Origin: Leptotrichiaceae bacterium
Lineage (GTDB): Bacteria; Fusobacteriota; Fusobacteriia; Fusobacteriales; Leptotrichiaceae
Length of the DNA: 64,000 bases
Direction: 5' to 3'
NCBI GenBank assembly: GCA_018060185.1
Contig: JAGOWQ010000003.1
Span: forward strand, 1-64,000
A program made the translations under genes and the position numbers. This document shows positions 44,764-53,611 of the stretch, piece after piece (position 1 is the first letter of the stretch; each line of letters begins with the position of its first letter). The notes under the pieces are model-generated. The model ran no database searches. It was not told the origin of the DNA and worked only from the letters and a program-made list of their open reading frames with translations.

Positions 44764-44919
44764 TTAATTTTTATTAATATATTTTAATTTATATTTTAAA
44801 TTTTCATCTATGATTACTTCATAAATATATCTATCTTCCATAACACTCATTAAAAGTTTATCTTTTGCAATAACAAAAGTATAATAGAATTTCCTTTCAA
44901 CATTATCGTCATCAGAAAT
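44764..44919 (-). pseudogene. Short truncated reading frame, likely gene remnant
   Basis: A 51-codon minus-strand frame reads coding-like protein (FYYTFVIAKDKLLMSV and EDRYIYEVIIDENLKY) and ends at 44764, just before the ribosome site of the next gene. It has no ATG at its head: the frame is closed by TAG right before an ATT codon, five bases after an AAGGAG. An ATG at 44913 is in another frame and gives 19 residues. This fits the 3' part of a gene whose front was lost. A real product from the ATT codon is less likely but possible. Confidence 0.5.
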
Positions 44920-44931
44920 CTAAACTCCTTA

Positions 44932-44960
44932 ATTTTATCTTATTTTTACCTTATTGTCAA
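44932..44960 (-). promoter_or_regulatory. Consensus promoter before the truncated frame and small membrane protein
   Basis: On the minus strand TTGACA (44960-44955) and TAAAAT (44937-44932) are spaced by exactly 17 bases. The -10 box is followed at once by AAGGAG, closer than a normal start site would allow, which suggests a deletion joined promoter and ribosome site. Confidence 0.6.
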
Positions 44961-44991
44961 TTAATCTACATTTTTGAGCCTTTCTTAAAAT

Positions 44992-45052
44992 AAAAAACTG
45001 CTAAAACTAAACTCTTCAATACTTTATTGATTTATTTTAATTCTATGCAGTT
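44992..45052 (-). terminator. Probable adhE terminator
   Basis: On the minus strand AACTGC (45052-45047) can pair with GCAGTT (45001-44996), followed by TTTTTATTTT. An inner hairpin (TCAATA/TATTGA) lies in the loop. It sits shortly after the adhE stop. Confidence 0.5.
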
Positions 45053-45088
45053 ATTTATTTATTTTATACCACAGTATGATATAAAAAT

Positions 45089-47719
45089 TTATTTTTTCTT
45101 TTTGTCATGTTTTGTCAACTTTTCTTCTTCATCTTTATAATCTTTTCCATAATAAGCTTTTAAATAAATTTGTTTTAATTCAGAAATAAGCGGATATCTA
45201 GGATTAGCTGATGTACATTGATCATCAAAAGCATTTAATGCCATCTCGTCTACAGCTTCTAAGAAATCCTTTTCAGGCACACCCCATTCGCTAATAGTTG
45301 CAGGAATTCCTATTTCCTCTTTTATTTTTCCAATCCCTTTTATTAAATTTTCTACTTTTTCTTCTTTCGTTTTACCACCAAATCCTAAATAATCTGACAT
45401 TTCAGCATATCTTTGTATTGCATCAGGATATCTGTATTGAGGGAAAACTCCCATTTTTGTAGGCGCATCAGTAGCATTAAATCTTATAACTTCTTCTAAT
45501 AATACTGCGTTAGCTATCCCATGCGGAATATGAAATTTACCACCTAATTTATGTGCTAATGAATGATTTATTCCTAAAAAGGCATTTGCAAACGCCATTC
45601 CAGCTAAACAAGAAGCATTCGCCATTTTTTCCTTTGCTTTAATTGCCGATGCTCCCCCATGAACTGATTCAGGCAAATATTTGAATACAAGTCTTGCTGC
45701 TTCTAAAGAATAAGGTTTTGTATATTCTGTAGCCATAACTGACACATATGACTCTATAGCATGCGTAAACACATCAATTCCTGAAGCAACTGTAAGTCCT
45801 TTAGGCATTGTAAGCATCAATTCTGGATCGTTTATTGCTACATGAGGTGTTAATTCATAGTCAGCCAAAGGGTATTTAATTCCTGTTTCATCATCAGTTA
45901 TTACAGAAAATGGAGTTACTTCTGATCCTGTTCCTGCTGACGTTGCTACTGCTATAAATTTTGCCTTTATACCCATTTTAGGGAATGATACTATTCTTTT
46001 TCTAATATCCATAAATCTCATTGCTAAATCTCTAAATCTTGTATTAGGGTGTTCATACAATACCCACATAATTTTTGCAGCATCCATAGCAGAACCTCCT
46101 CCTAATGCTATTATCACATCAGGATTATATTCTAACATTGCTCTTGCTCCTGCTTGAGTTGAACTTAGTGTTGGGTCTTCTTTTACATCTGAAAAAATTC
46201 TAAAATCTATTCCTATTTCTTCCAATACTTTAGTTATATGGTTTGTGTATCCTAATTCCGATAAAGCTCTATCCGTAACTATAAACGCTTTTTTATGTTC
46301 CCCTTTTAACTCCTCTAAAGCCACAGGTAACGAACCATATTTAAAATAAACCTTTTCAGGAATTTTAAACCACAACATATTTTCCCTTCTTTCTGCTATT
46401 GTTTTAACGTTGATTAAATGTTTTACTCCTATATTTTCTGAAACAGAGTTTCCACCCCAAGATCCACATCCTAATGTTAACGATGGTTCTAATTTAAAAT
46501 TAAATACATCTCCTATTGCTCCTAGTGAGGCAGGCATATTTATAAGAGTTCTTCCTGTTTTCATTCTTCTTCCAAATTCGTCTATTTTTTCCCTTTCAGA
46601 TAGGTTAATATACAAAGAAGATGTATGACCTAATCCACCTAATTCAACTAAATCTTCAGCTATTTTTAATGACTCTTCAAAAGTATTTGTTTTGTACATA
46701 GCAAGTACAGGAGATAATTTTTCATGTGCAAAAGGTTCTTCTACACTTGTAGATTCCACTTCTCCTATTAATACTTTAGATGTCTTAGGTATATCTAATC
46801 CAGCCATTTGAGCAATTACAAAAGCACTTTTACCTACAATGTCAGCATTTAAATTACCATTAACAAATAAAATCTCTCTTATTTTGTTTTTTTCCTTGTC
46901 ATTAAGAATATAAGCTCCTCTATCTAAAAATTCTTTTTTTACTTTATCATAAATTTCTTTTTCAACAATCACTGCTTGTTCAGTAGCACAAATCACTCCA
47001 TTATCAAAAGTTTTTGACATTAATACATAGTTTACAGTCATTTTTATATCTGCTGATTTATCTATAATTACAGGAGTATTCCCTGCTCCAACACCTATTG
47101 CTGGTTTCCCTGAAGAATATGCTGCTTTAACCATACCAGGTCCACCTGTTGCAAGTATTAAATCAGAATTTGACATTAATTCTCTTGACATCTCAACACT
47201 TGGTTCATCTATCCATCCAATTATATCTTTCGGTGCTCCATATTTTATTGCCTCTTTTAAAGCCATTTTAGCCGTTTCTATTGTTGCATTTTTAGCTCTT
47301 GGATGTGGAGATAAAATTATTGCATTTCTAGTTTTTAATGTTAACAATATTTTAAAAGCTGCTGTAGATGTAGGGTTAGTTGTAGGAACAACTCCAGCAA
47401 TTATACCTATAGGAGTCGCTATTTTTTTTATCCCATATGATCTATCTTCTTCTAACACTCCACATGTCTTTTCATCCTTATATTTATTGTATATGTACTC
47501 TGATGCAAAATGATTTTTTATTACTTTATCTTCTAAAATACCCATACCAGTTTCTTCTACTGCTAATTTTGCAAGCGTAATTCTCTCTCCATTTATTTTT
47601 TGAGCAACTTTTCTGAATATTTTATCAACTTTCTCTTGATCAAAAGTTGAAAATTCTTCTTGTGCTTTCTTTACTCTTTCCATTAGTTCTTTTAAACTCT
47701 GTAAATCTTTTACTGCCAT
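45089..47719 (-). CDS. adhE: Bifunctional acetaldehyde-CoA/alcohol dehydrogenase
   Basis: 876 residues, full-length AdhE. The N-terminal aldehyde dehydrogenase half (about 1-430) has GVVPTTNPTSTAAFK and the catalytic cysteine in DNGVICATEQAV. The C-terminal half (about 450-860) is an iron-dependent alcohol dehydrogenase with GGGSAMDAAK, the iron ligands in HAIESYV and LAHKLGGKFHIPHG. It turns acetyl-CoA to ethanol in two steps and re-oxidises NADH in fermentation, probably as long spirosome filaments. Expression is likely redox controlled; see the promoter entry. Confidence 0.97.
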   Translation of the reverse strand: MAVKDLQSLKELMERVKKAQEEFSTFDQEKVDKIFRKVAQKINGERITLAKLAVEETGMGILEDKVIKNHFASEYIYNKYKDEKTCGVLEEDRSYGIKKIATPIGIIAGVVPTTNPTSTAAFKILLTLKTRNAIILSPHPRAKNATIETAKMALKEAIKYGAPKDIIGWIDEPSVEMSRELMSNSDLILATGGPGMVKAAYSSGKPAIGVGAGNTPVIIDKSADIKMTVNYVLMSKTFDNGVICATEQAVIVEKEIYDKVKKEFLDRGAYILNDKEKNKIREILFVNGNLNADIVGKSAFVIAQMAGLDIPKTSKVLIGEVESTSVEEPFAHEKLSPVLAMYKTNTFEESLKIAEDLVELGGLGHTSSLYINLSEREKIDEFGRRMKTGRTLINMPASLGAIGDVFNFKLEPSLTLGCGSWGGNSVSENIGVKHLINVKTIAERRENMLWFKIPEKVYFKYGSLPVALEELKGEHKKAFIVTDRALSELGYTNHITKVLEEIGIDFRIFSDVKEDPTLSSTQAGARAMLEYNPDVIIALGGGSAMDAAKIMWVLYEHPNTRFRDLAMRFMDIRKRIVSFPKMGIKAKFIAVATSAGTGSEVTPFSVITDDETGIKYPLADYELTPHVAINDPELMLTMPKGLTVASGIDVFTHAIESYVSVMATEYTKPYSLEAARLVFKYLPESVHGGASAIKAKEKMANASCLAGMAFANAFLGINHSLAHKLGGKFHIPHGIANAVLLEEVIRFNATDAPTKMGVFPQYRYPDAIQRYAEMSDYLGFGGKTKEEKVENLIKGIGKIKEEIGIPATISEWGVPEKDFLEAVDEMALNAFDDQCTSANPRYPLISELKQIYLKAYYGKDYKDEEEKLTKHDKKKK

Positions 47720-47804
47720 TTTATTATCCTCCTAAAAATCTTGTATGTGAATTATTTAACTAATTATTTGTTTAAAAAAAATTAACCTTAATTTAAAAAT
47801 AGAT

Positions 47805-47857
47805 TTCACAGAGTAAATAATACACCTTTTTGGATTTAAAGTCAACAATTTTGTGAA
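47805..47857 (-). promoter_or_regulatory. adhE promoter with flanking Rex-like half-sites
   Basis: On the minus strand TTGACT (47845-47840) and TATTAT (47822-47817) are spaced by 17 bases. TTCACAA (47857-47851) lies just above the -35 and CTGTGAA (47811-47805) just below the -10. TTGTGAA-type halves are known from Rex operators, but the full palindrome is not present at either place. Confidence 0.5.
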
Positions 47858-47965
47858 AAAATTATCTTCTATAATTTTAATGGTTATATTTATTTTATAT
47901 ATTATTTTATTTTTAAAAAATATTTATTTAAAAATATTTATTATACCTATAAATTTATGTTACAC

Positions 47966-47971
47966 TATAAT
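47966..47971 (+). promoter_or_regulatory. -10 element of the cyclo-ligase gene
   Basis: A perfect TATAAT lies 33 bases before the plus-strand ATG at 48004. No good -35 box is present at the normal distance. Confidence 0.4.
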
Positions 47972-48003
47972 AAATTTAAAATAATATAAACATAGAGGTA
48001 GTT

Positions 48004-48582
48004 ATGAGTTTAAAAGAAAAAAATAATATAAGAAAAGAAATTTTAGGTAAAAGAAATTCTTTAAATGACTATTATGTAAATAAAAATAGTATCCTTATTA
48101 TTAAATATATATGCAATATAATAGAACAGCATAATTTTAATAATATCATGATTTTTATGAATATGAATAATGAAGTTGAAATTACAAGGCTTTTAAATAT
48201 ATATTCTAATAAAAATTTCTATATACCAAAAACTTTTAGAAATGGCGATATGAGAATAAGTAAATATGATAAAAAATATCTAGTTTTACATAAATTTGGA
48301 TACTACGAATCTTGTTCTGAAATATATGAAGATGATTCTATTTTAGATTTAATAATTATTCCAGGAATAGTTTTTGATAAAAATAAAAATAGGATAGGAT
48401 TTGGGGGAGGATACTATGATAAATTTCTCTATAAACTAAAAGAAAATCATAATAAAAACAACACTAAATTACCATTAATTGTAGCTGTCTGTTATGATTT
48501 TCAATTACTTAATTCCATTCCTTACGAAAAACACGATATAAAACCTGATATTATTATTACTGAAAAACAAACTATTAAATAG
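48004..48582 (+). CDS. 5-formyltetrahydrofolate cyclo-ligase family protein
   Basis: 192 residues, typical length. The C-terminal signature IGFGGGYYDKFLYKL and the preceding DLIIIPGIVFDKNKNR are clear, and the N-terminal KEKNNIRKEILGKRNSL holds the basic nucleotide-binding stretch. The enzyme uses ATP to turn 5-formyl-THF into 5,10-methenyl-THF, returning stored folate to one-carbon metabolism. It stands alone on the plus strand, divergent from adhE, and converges on the LD-carboxypeptidase gene. Confidence 0.92.
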   Translation: MSLKEKNNIRKEILGKRNSLNDYYVNKNSILIIKYICNIIEQHNFNNIMIFMNMNNEVEITRLLNIYSNKNFYIPKTFRNGDMRISKYDKKYLVLHKFGYYESCSEIYEDDSILDLIIIPGIVFDKNKNRIGFGGGYYDKFLYKLKENHNKNNTKLPLIVAVCYDFQLLNSIPYEKHDIKPDIIITEKQTIK

Positions 48583-48615
48583 ATTATTTTCAGCTTAATT
48601 TCTTAATTTAAAATT

Positions 48616-49599
48616 TTATCTTACCGATTTTTCAATTAATATTTCTCTTTTATAAGTATCTATTTTAGCATTAACTCCAATCGGTATTGTAATAAAAGGA
48701 CGTACATGACCTGATTTAAAATCTTTGATAACAGGTATATTCAAACTCGCAAAATTATCATGAAAAACTTCATCTAAAGTCATATCTGTGGGATCTTCCT
48801 TTTTAGCACCTCTAAAATCTCCTAAGATTATTCCTTTTAAATTTTTGAATTTACCTGCTAATTTCAATTGTTGTAGCATTCTGTCTACTCTATAACTTGC
48901 TTCTCCTGTTTCTTCAAGAAAAAGTATTTTACCATCAGTATTTATTTCATAAGATGTCCCCAATGAAGAAGCTATTAAACTTAAGTTTCCTCCTGTAATT
49001 ATCCCTTCTCCTCTGCCACTTTTCATTATAGTAAAAGTATCGTCAAATTCTAATAAATTAAATTGATTATTTTCTAAAATTGTTTTATTAAAAGAATTCT
49101 CTGTTATAAGGGGAATGTCCTTAAAATTAGAGCTCATAGGCCCATGATAAGTAACTAATCCTGTCTTTTCATTTATAGCTATTAATAATGTAGTTATATC
49201 ACTAAATCCCATGAATATTTTAGGGTTTTTCTTTATAGTATCGTAGTCTAATTTATCTACAAACCTTATACTTCCATATCCTCCTCTTACAGCAAATATA
49301 GCATCAATGTTTTTATTTTTAAACATATCATTTATATCCTGTGCCCTTATATCGTCATTACCCCCAAAACCATACCATTTAGAATAAAAAGAATTCCCAT
49401 AAATAATATTAAACCCTTTATTTATAAGATATTCTATTTCATATTGAACAGAATCACCTGTATAATTTGCAGGAGCAACAAGACCTATTGTAGATCCTTG
49501 TTTAAGTCCTTTAGGAATTATAATTTCTTTTCTTTGCACACCTATTAAATTTAAAACAAAAAATAAATTAAACGCTATTAACAAAATTATCTTTTTCAA
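48616..49599 (-). CDS. Exported LD-carboxypeptidase (S66 family)
   Basis: 327 residues from a TTG with AAAGG nine bases upstream. A signal peptide (LLIAFNLFFVLNLIG) predicts export. The S66 triad is complete: Ser in MGFSDITTLL, Glu in LFLEETGEASYRVDRML, and His in FKSGHVRPF. S66 enzymes cut the L,D bond of muropeptide tetrapeptides (LdcA) or microcin-like conjugates (MccF). LdcA is usually cytoplasmic, so an exported form would trim wall peptides in the periplasm. It follows proS by about 80 bases. Confidence 0.88.
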   Translation of the reverse strand: MKKIILLIAFNLFFVLNLIGVQRKEIIIPKGLKQGSTIGLVAPANYTGDSVQYEIEYLINKGFNIIYGNSFYSKWYGFGGNDDIRAQDINDMFKNKNIDAIFAVRGGYGSIRFVDKLDYDTIKKNPKIFMGFSDITTLLIAINEKTGLVTYHGPMSSNFKDIPLITENSFNKTILENNQFNLLEFDDTFTIMKSGRGEGIITGGNLSLIASSLGTSYEINTDGKILFLEETGEASYRVDRMLQQLKLAGKFKNLKGIILGDFRGAKKEDPTDMTLDEVFHDNFASLNIPVIKDFKSGHVRPFITIPIGVNAKIDTYKREILIEKSVR

Positions 49600-49620
49600 T
49601 ATTATATACCTTTTCTTTCT

Positions 49621-49690
49621 TTATTTTAAAAATTCACTCAACTTTTTTTCTAATTCGTTATAATCAGGTAAATATATAAATTTAATTTTT
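49621..49690 (-). pseudogene. Possible tiny ORF or gene-end remnant after proS
   Basis: Just beyond the proS stop an open minus-strand frame reads YLPDYNELEKKLSEFLK and a stop. Its amphipathic, coding-like character is unlike the surrounding AT-rich spacers, but there is no ATG or ribosome site. It may be the tail of a deleted gene. Confidence 0.25.
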
Positions 49691-51394
49691 CATAAAATTT
49701 TGAATATATTCTAAAACACTTTCTTCTTTTATCTCTATACTTTCTCCGCTTTTTCTTTCTTTTAATTCCACAACGCCATCAAGTGATCCTTTTCCTATAA
49801 CTATTTTTAATGGAAATCCTAATAAATCAGAATCTTTAAATTTAAATCCTGCCCTTTCATTTCTATCATCTAAAACAACTTCTATTCCATTTTCATTTAA
49901 AATATTGTATATTTTTTCTGCTACATTTACTTGATCTTGATCTTTCATATTTGTTATTATTATATTTGCAATATATGGTGCTATATTTTTAGGCCATACT
50001 ATCCCAAATTCATCATGATTTTGTTCAATAGCAGCAGACATTATTCTTGAAACACCTATTCCATAACATCCCATTTTTATTATTTTATCTTTTCCATTTT
50101 GATCTAAAACAGAAGCATTTAATACTTTAGAGTATTTATCTCCTAATTTAAAAATATGACCTACTTCTATTCCTCTTGCTATTTTCAATACTCCTTTACC
50201 ATCTGGAGATGTCTCTCCTTCTCTAGCTTCTCTTATATCACCTACTACATCATAGTACAAATCTTCTAAATTTACATTTATATAGTGATGTTCCTCTTTG
50301 TTTCCTCCTACCACAAAATTTCTCATATATTTAACAGTTTCATCTAAAATAACAGTAACACCTTCTTTTTTTTCAAAAGAACCTACATAACCTTTAACTA
50401 ATCCTAACTTTGTTATTTCTTCTTCATCCATCATTTCAAGGTCAAAATAAGCACCTAATATATTTTTTACTTTTGTATTATTAACTTCTAAATCTCCTCT
50501 AATTAGTACTATAAAATAACTTATTTTATTTTCAAGTACTTCCTTTAATAAAACTGCTTTTACAGTTTTTTCTTTAGGAATATTTAAAAAATTAGCAACT
50601 TCTTCTATTGACTTTGAGTTTGGAGTAAAAACTAACTCTTTTTCTTTTTTTTCTTCATTACTTTCTTCTACATTTATAATACTAGTTGCTTTTTCTATAT
50701 TTGCTGCATATTCAGAAGAATTACTGTATAAAATAGCATCTTCACCGCTATCAGCAAGAACCATAAATTCATGAGAAGAATCTCCTCCAATAGCACCAGA
50801 ATCAGCTTCTACTGCTCTAAATAAAAGACCACATCTTTCAAGTATTCTTTCATAAGTTTTTTTCATATTTAAATACTCTTCATCAAGAGATTCTTCTGTT
50901 AGATGAAAACTATAAGCATCTTTCATTAAAAATTCTCTACATCTCATAAGACCAAACCTAGGCCTCATTTCATCTCTAAATTTTGTTTGAATTTGATATA
51001 GATTAAAAGGTAAATTTTTATATGAATCTATGCTATTTCTTACTATATCAGTAATAACCTCTTCATGTGTTGGACCTAATGCAAATTCTCTTTCATTCCT
51101 ATCTTTTAATCTCATTAATTCAGGTCCAAAAATAGACCATCTTCCTGATTCTTTCCATAGAGTTGCTGGCTGTAAAACTGGCATATGTACTTCTTGAGCA
51201 CCTGATCTATCCATCTCTTCTCTTACGATATTTTCTATTTTTCTTAACACTCTATATCCTATAGGAAGATAACTATATATTCCCCTTGTCAATTGTCTAA
51301 TTATCGAAGCTCTTATCATTAACTGATGACTTATTACTTCTGCTTCTTTTGGAGCTTCTTTATATGTTCTTAAAAATGCTTTTGATAATCTCAT
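49682..51394 (-). CDS. proS: Prolyl-tRNA synthetase
   Basis: 570 residues from the ATG at 51394 with AAGGAG upstream; an in-frame ATG at 51448 lies before the ribosome site and overlaps the promoter. It is the bacterial class II type: LSKAFLRTYKEAP start, GPTHEEVITDIV, RDEMRPRFGLMRCREFLMKDAYSF (motif 2) and GCYGIGVSRIMSAAIEQ (motif 3). The YbaK-like editing insertion lies at about 230-380. It charges tRNA-Pro in the cytoplasm. Confidence 0.97.
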   Translation of the reverse strand: MRLSKAFLRTYKEAPKEAEVISHQLMIRASIIRQLTRGIYSYLPIGYRVLRKIENIVREEMDRSGAQEVHMPVLQPATLWKESGRWSIFGPELMRLKDRNEREFALGPTHEEVITDIVRNSIDSYKNLPFNLYQIQTKFRDEMRPRFGLMRCREFLMKDAYSFHLTEESLDEEYLNMKKTYERILERCGLLFRAVEADSGAIGGDSSHEFMVLADSGEDAILYSNSSEYAANIEKATSIINVEESNEEKKEKELVFTPNSKSIEEVANFLNIPKEKTVKAVLLKEVLENKISYFIVLIRGDLEVNNTKVKNILGAYFDLEMMDEEEITKLGLVKGYVGSFEKKEGVTVILDETVKYMRNFVVGGNKEEHHYINVNLEDLYYDVVGDIREAREGETSPDGKGVLKIARGIEVGHIFKLGDKYSKVLNASVLDQNGKDKIIKMGCYGIGVSRIMSAAIEQNHDEFGIVWPKNIAPYIANIIITNMKDQDQVNVAEKIYNILNENGIEVVLDDRNERAGFKFKDSDLLGFPLKIVIGKGSLDGVVELKERKSGESIEIKEESVLEYIQNFMKN

Positions 51395-51439
51395 ATTAAT
51401 TCCTTTCTCCTTCTTATAATTTATCCTTAAATAATATAT

Positions 51440-51468
51440 ATTATACAAAAAAGACTGAAACTAGTCCA
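51440..51468 (-). promoter_or_regulatory. proS promoter
   Basis: On the minus strand TGGACT (51468-51463) and a perfect TATAAT (51445-51440) are spaced by 17 bases, overlapping the terminator of the gene before. Confidence 0.5.
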
Positions 51469-51475
51469 GTTTTTT
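51447..51475 (-). terminator. Terminator of the nadR transcript
   Basis: On the minus strand AAAAAACTG pairs with CAGTCTTTTTT (one bulged C), ending in a run of six T. It lies about 90 bases after the nadR stop. Confidence 0.6.
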
Positions 51476-51565
51476 ATTTTATTTGACTTATATTTAAATT
51501 TATAATCTTATATATTTATTTATATTTTAATTTTTAAATAATAAAATATTTCATGTGAAAATAAA

Positions 51566-52660
51566 CTAAATAAAACTATCAGCAATTTCTTGTAATTTAT
51601 TATTTCTTATTCCATTTAAATATGCTTTTATTATTTCTTTACATGCTAAATATCTTTTTTCATATTTACTAGATTTTACAATAATATATGGAATGTCATA
51701 CTCTTTGTACAGTTCTTTTAATAAATTCTGAAATTTTGTTCTCCTGTCTTCTTGACCTATAGACCTTAAACCATCATTTACCCATTTTACATTATTTTCA
51801 AGTAATATCGTCAAATCAAATTTATAGTTTTGAACAAATTCTCTTATTATAGGATTATCCTTATTTTCATAAGTAAGACAAAAAGCTAAAGTTGTTATAT
51901 AATCTGTATCTATTAATGCAAATTTATTTGCATTTCTTGCTGCATATAAAACATTCATTTGATGACCGAAAACTATTTTTTCGTAATCAGAATACTGAAG
52001 TGAATCTTCATCTCCTCCAAGCTTTTCAAATACATACTCTCTCCCATATTCCCAAGCTGAAGATGTATTAAAAACATTGGCAAGTTTATCAATCATCATA
52101 CTTTTTCCGCTACTTTCTCCACCACATATTGTAATAAGTGGGATTATATGCTCTCTTACTTCCCTAGGTAAAAATTCCCAATATTTACTTGGATTTTCCC
52201 TTATTTCCCTTGAATTTAAATTATATTCACTATATTCAGGATCTATAGATTTAGTTTTTGAACCAAAATATTTTAAATTACATTCTACATCTCCTTTTCT
52301 ATTACTTATAAATAAAACATCATTTTCCCAGTCTAAATTAGGCTCTCTTTTTTCCATCTCTTTTTTTATTAGCGATGCCCATTTTTCCCAACCATTAGGA
52401 TAAGGAAGGCAATTACTTTCATCAAATAAAAAAGCGTTTATATTCCTTTGATTTTTAAATGTCTGCTTTACAAATCTAAGTCTATCTTTATAAGTTATTT
52501 CTTTAACAAATTTTGAATTATCAAACATTTCCATATCACTATTCTTAGAATGAGATACAATAACATAAACTTTATCAACTATCCCACTCGCCCTTTGAAT
52601 CAAATTTACATGACCTGTATGTAAAGGTAAAAATCTACCTATGACTATCCCTATTTTCAT
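51566..52660 (-). CDS. nadR: NadR: NMN adenylyltransferase / ribosylnicotinamide kinase
   Basis: 364 residues. The nucleotidyltransferase domain opens with GIVIGRFLPLHTGHVNLIQRA (HxGH at 14-17). The C-terminal kinase domain has the P-loop CGGESSGKSMMIDKL near residue 180 and the DTDYITTLAFCLTYE stretch. It phosphorylates nicotinamide riboside and adenylates NMN, so it salvages NAD. The N-terminal repressor helix-turn-helix of enterobacterial NadR is absent, so this form is an enzyme only. No pnuC riboside transporter lies next to it; the neighbouring EamA-type permease is upstream. Confidence 0.93.
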   Translation of the reverse strand: MKIGIVIGRFLPLHTGHVNLIQRASGIVDKVYVIVSHSKNSDMEMFDNSKFVKEITYKDRLRFVKQTFKNQRNINAFLFDESNCLPYPNGWEKWASLIKKEMEKREPNLDWENDVLFISNRKGDVECNLKYFGSKTKSIDPEYSEYNLNSREIRENPSKYWEFLPREVREHIIPLITICGGESSGKSMMIDKLANVFNTSSAWEYGREYVFEKLGGDEDSLQYSDYEKIVFGHQMNVLYAARNANKFALIDTDYITTLAFCLTYENKDNPIIREFVQNYKFDLTILLENNVKWVNDGLRSIGQEDRRTKFQNLLKELYKEYDIPYIIVKSSKYEKRYLACKEIIKAYLNGIRNNKLQEIADSFI

Positions 52661-52683
52661 ATATTTACTCCTTAATAATAATT

Positions 52684-53568
52684 TTAATAATTTACTTTTT
52701 TTAACCCTAACTTTGTTTCTGAAACCAATACCGCTAAAAGAATTAGCGTAGCACCGAGTATTGTTCTTTTAGATAAAACCTCAGACAACATAAAAAATGC
52801 AAAAAGAGGTGCAAAAAGCGATTCAGTAGATAATAGTATGGATGCTTTAGTTGAAGTCGTGTATCTTTGACAATACGTTTGTAATAATGTAGGTACTGCT
52901 GTTGAAAATACCGTCAAATAAATTACTGAAACCAATGTCATTCCTTCTAATGGTATTATTTGTTTTATTCCATTTGGAGTAAGTAAATTCAATCCAAAAA
53001 ATATTCCTGCTACTAACATTTGTATGAGTATCAGCTTCATTGGTTCTACTTTTCTACTAAAATATCCTGTTAAAGCTATTTGACCTGCAAAAAAAACTGC
53101 ACATATTATTGTAAGAATATCTCCTGTATTTAATTGTGTTAAATTTAAATTTTTATCTATACTCATTACTCCTACACCCATTAAACATATAATAGAGGCC
53201 CCAAATGCAAACATATCTGGTCTTTTTTTATGAATAATCCAAAATATGTATGGTACTATTACTACATTAATCGCTGTAAAAAAAGCATTTTTCCCCGCTG
53301 TCGTTATAGCAGCTCCAAAAGTTTGGAAGGTATATCCCAAAAATTGTAATACTCCTATTATTATTCCTGCTTTTATATCTTCTTTAGTTAGTTTTGTAAC
53401 CTTTTTTCTAAATATTAAATATAATATTAAAAATCCACCTAAAAATCTTATTGTAAGTAAATAAAATGGCTCTAAACCACCATTTAAACCAATTTTAACA
53501 AAAACAAATCCTAATCCCCATAAAATACCCACTAACAGTAGTCCTGAGTCAGCCATATATTTTTTCAT
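52684..53568 (-). CDS. DMT-superfamily permease (EamA/RhaT type)
   Basis: 294 residues with ten predicted membrane helices in two EamA repeats (about 5-140 and 150-288). Each repeat begins with the WGLGFVFVK-like and FAGQIALTGYFSRK-like segments. The likely role is proton- or sodium-driven export or uptake of a small metabolite; the substrate cannot be read from sequence. It starts behind AAAGGGG, lies 23 bases upstream of nadR and follows recG by 43, so it may be part of that transcript. Confidence 0.88.
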   Translation of the reverse strand: MKKYMADSGLLLVGILWGLGFVFVKIGLNGGLEPFYLLTIRFLGGFLILYLIFRKKVTKLTKEDIKAGIIIGVLQFLGYTFQTFGAAITTAGKNAFFTAINVVIVPYIFWIIHKKRPDMFAFGASIICLMGVGVMSIDKNLNLTQLNTGDILTIICAVFFAGQIALTGYFSRKVEPMKLILIQMLVAGIFFGLNLLTPNGIKQIIPLEGMTLVSVIYLTVFSTAVPTLLQTYCQRYTTSTKASILLSTESLFAPLFAFFMLSEVLSKRTILGATLILLAVLVSETKLGLKKVNY

Positions 53569-53611
53569 TTTTCCCCTTTTCTTTTACAAATATTATCATT
53601 TATTTAAATAT

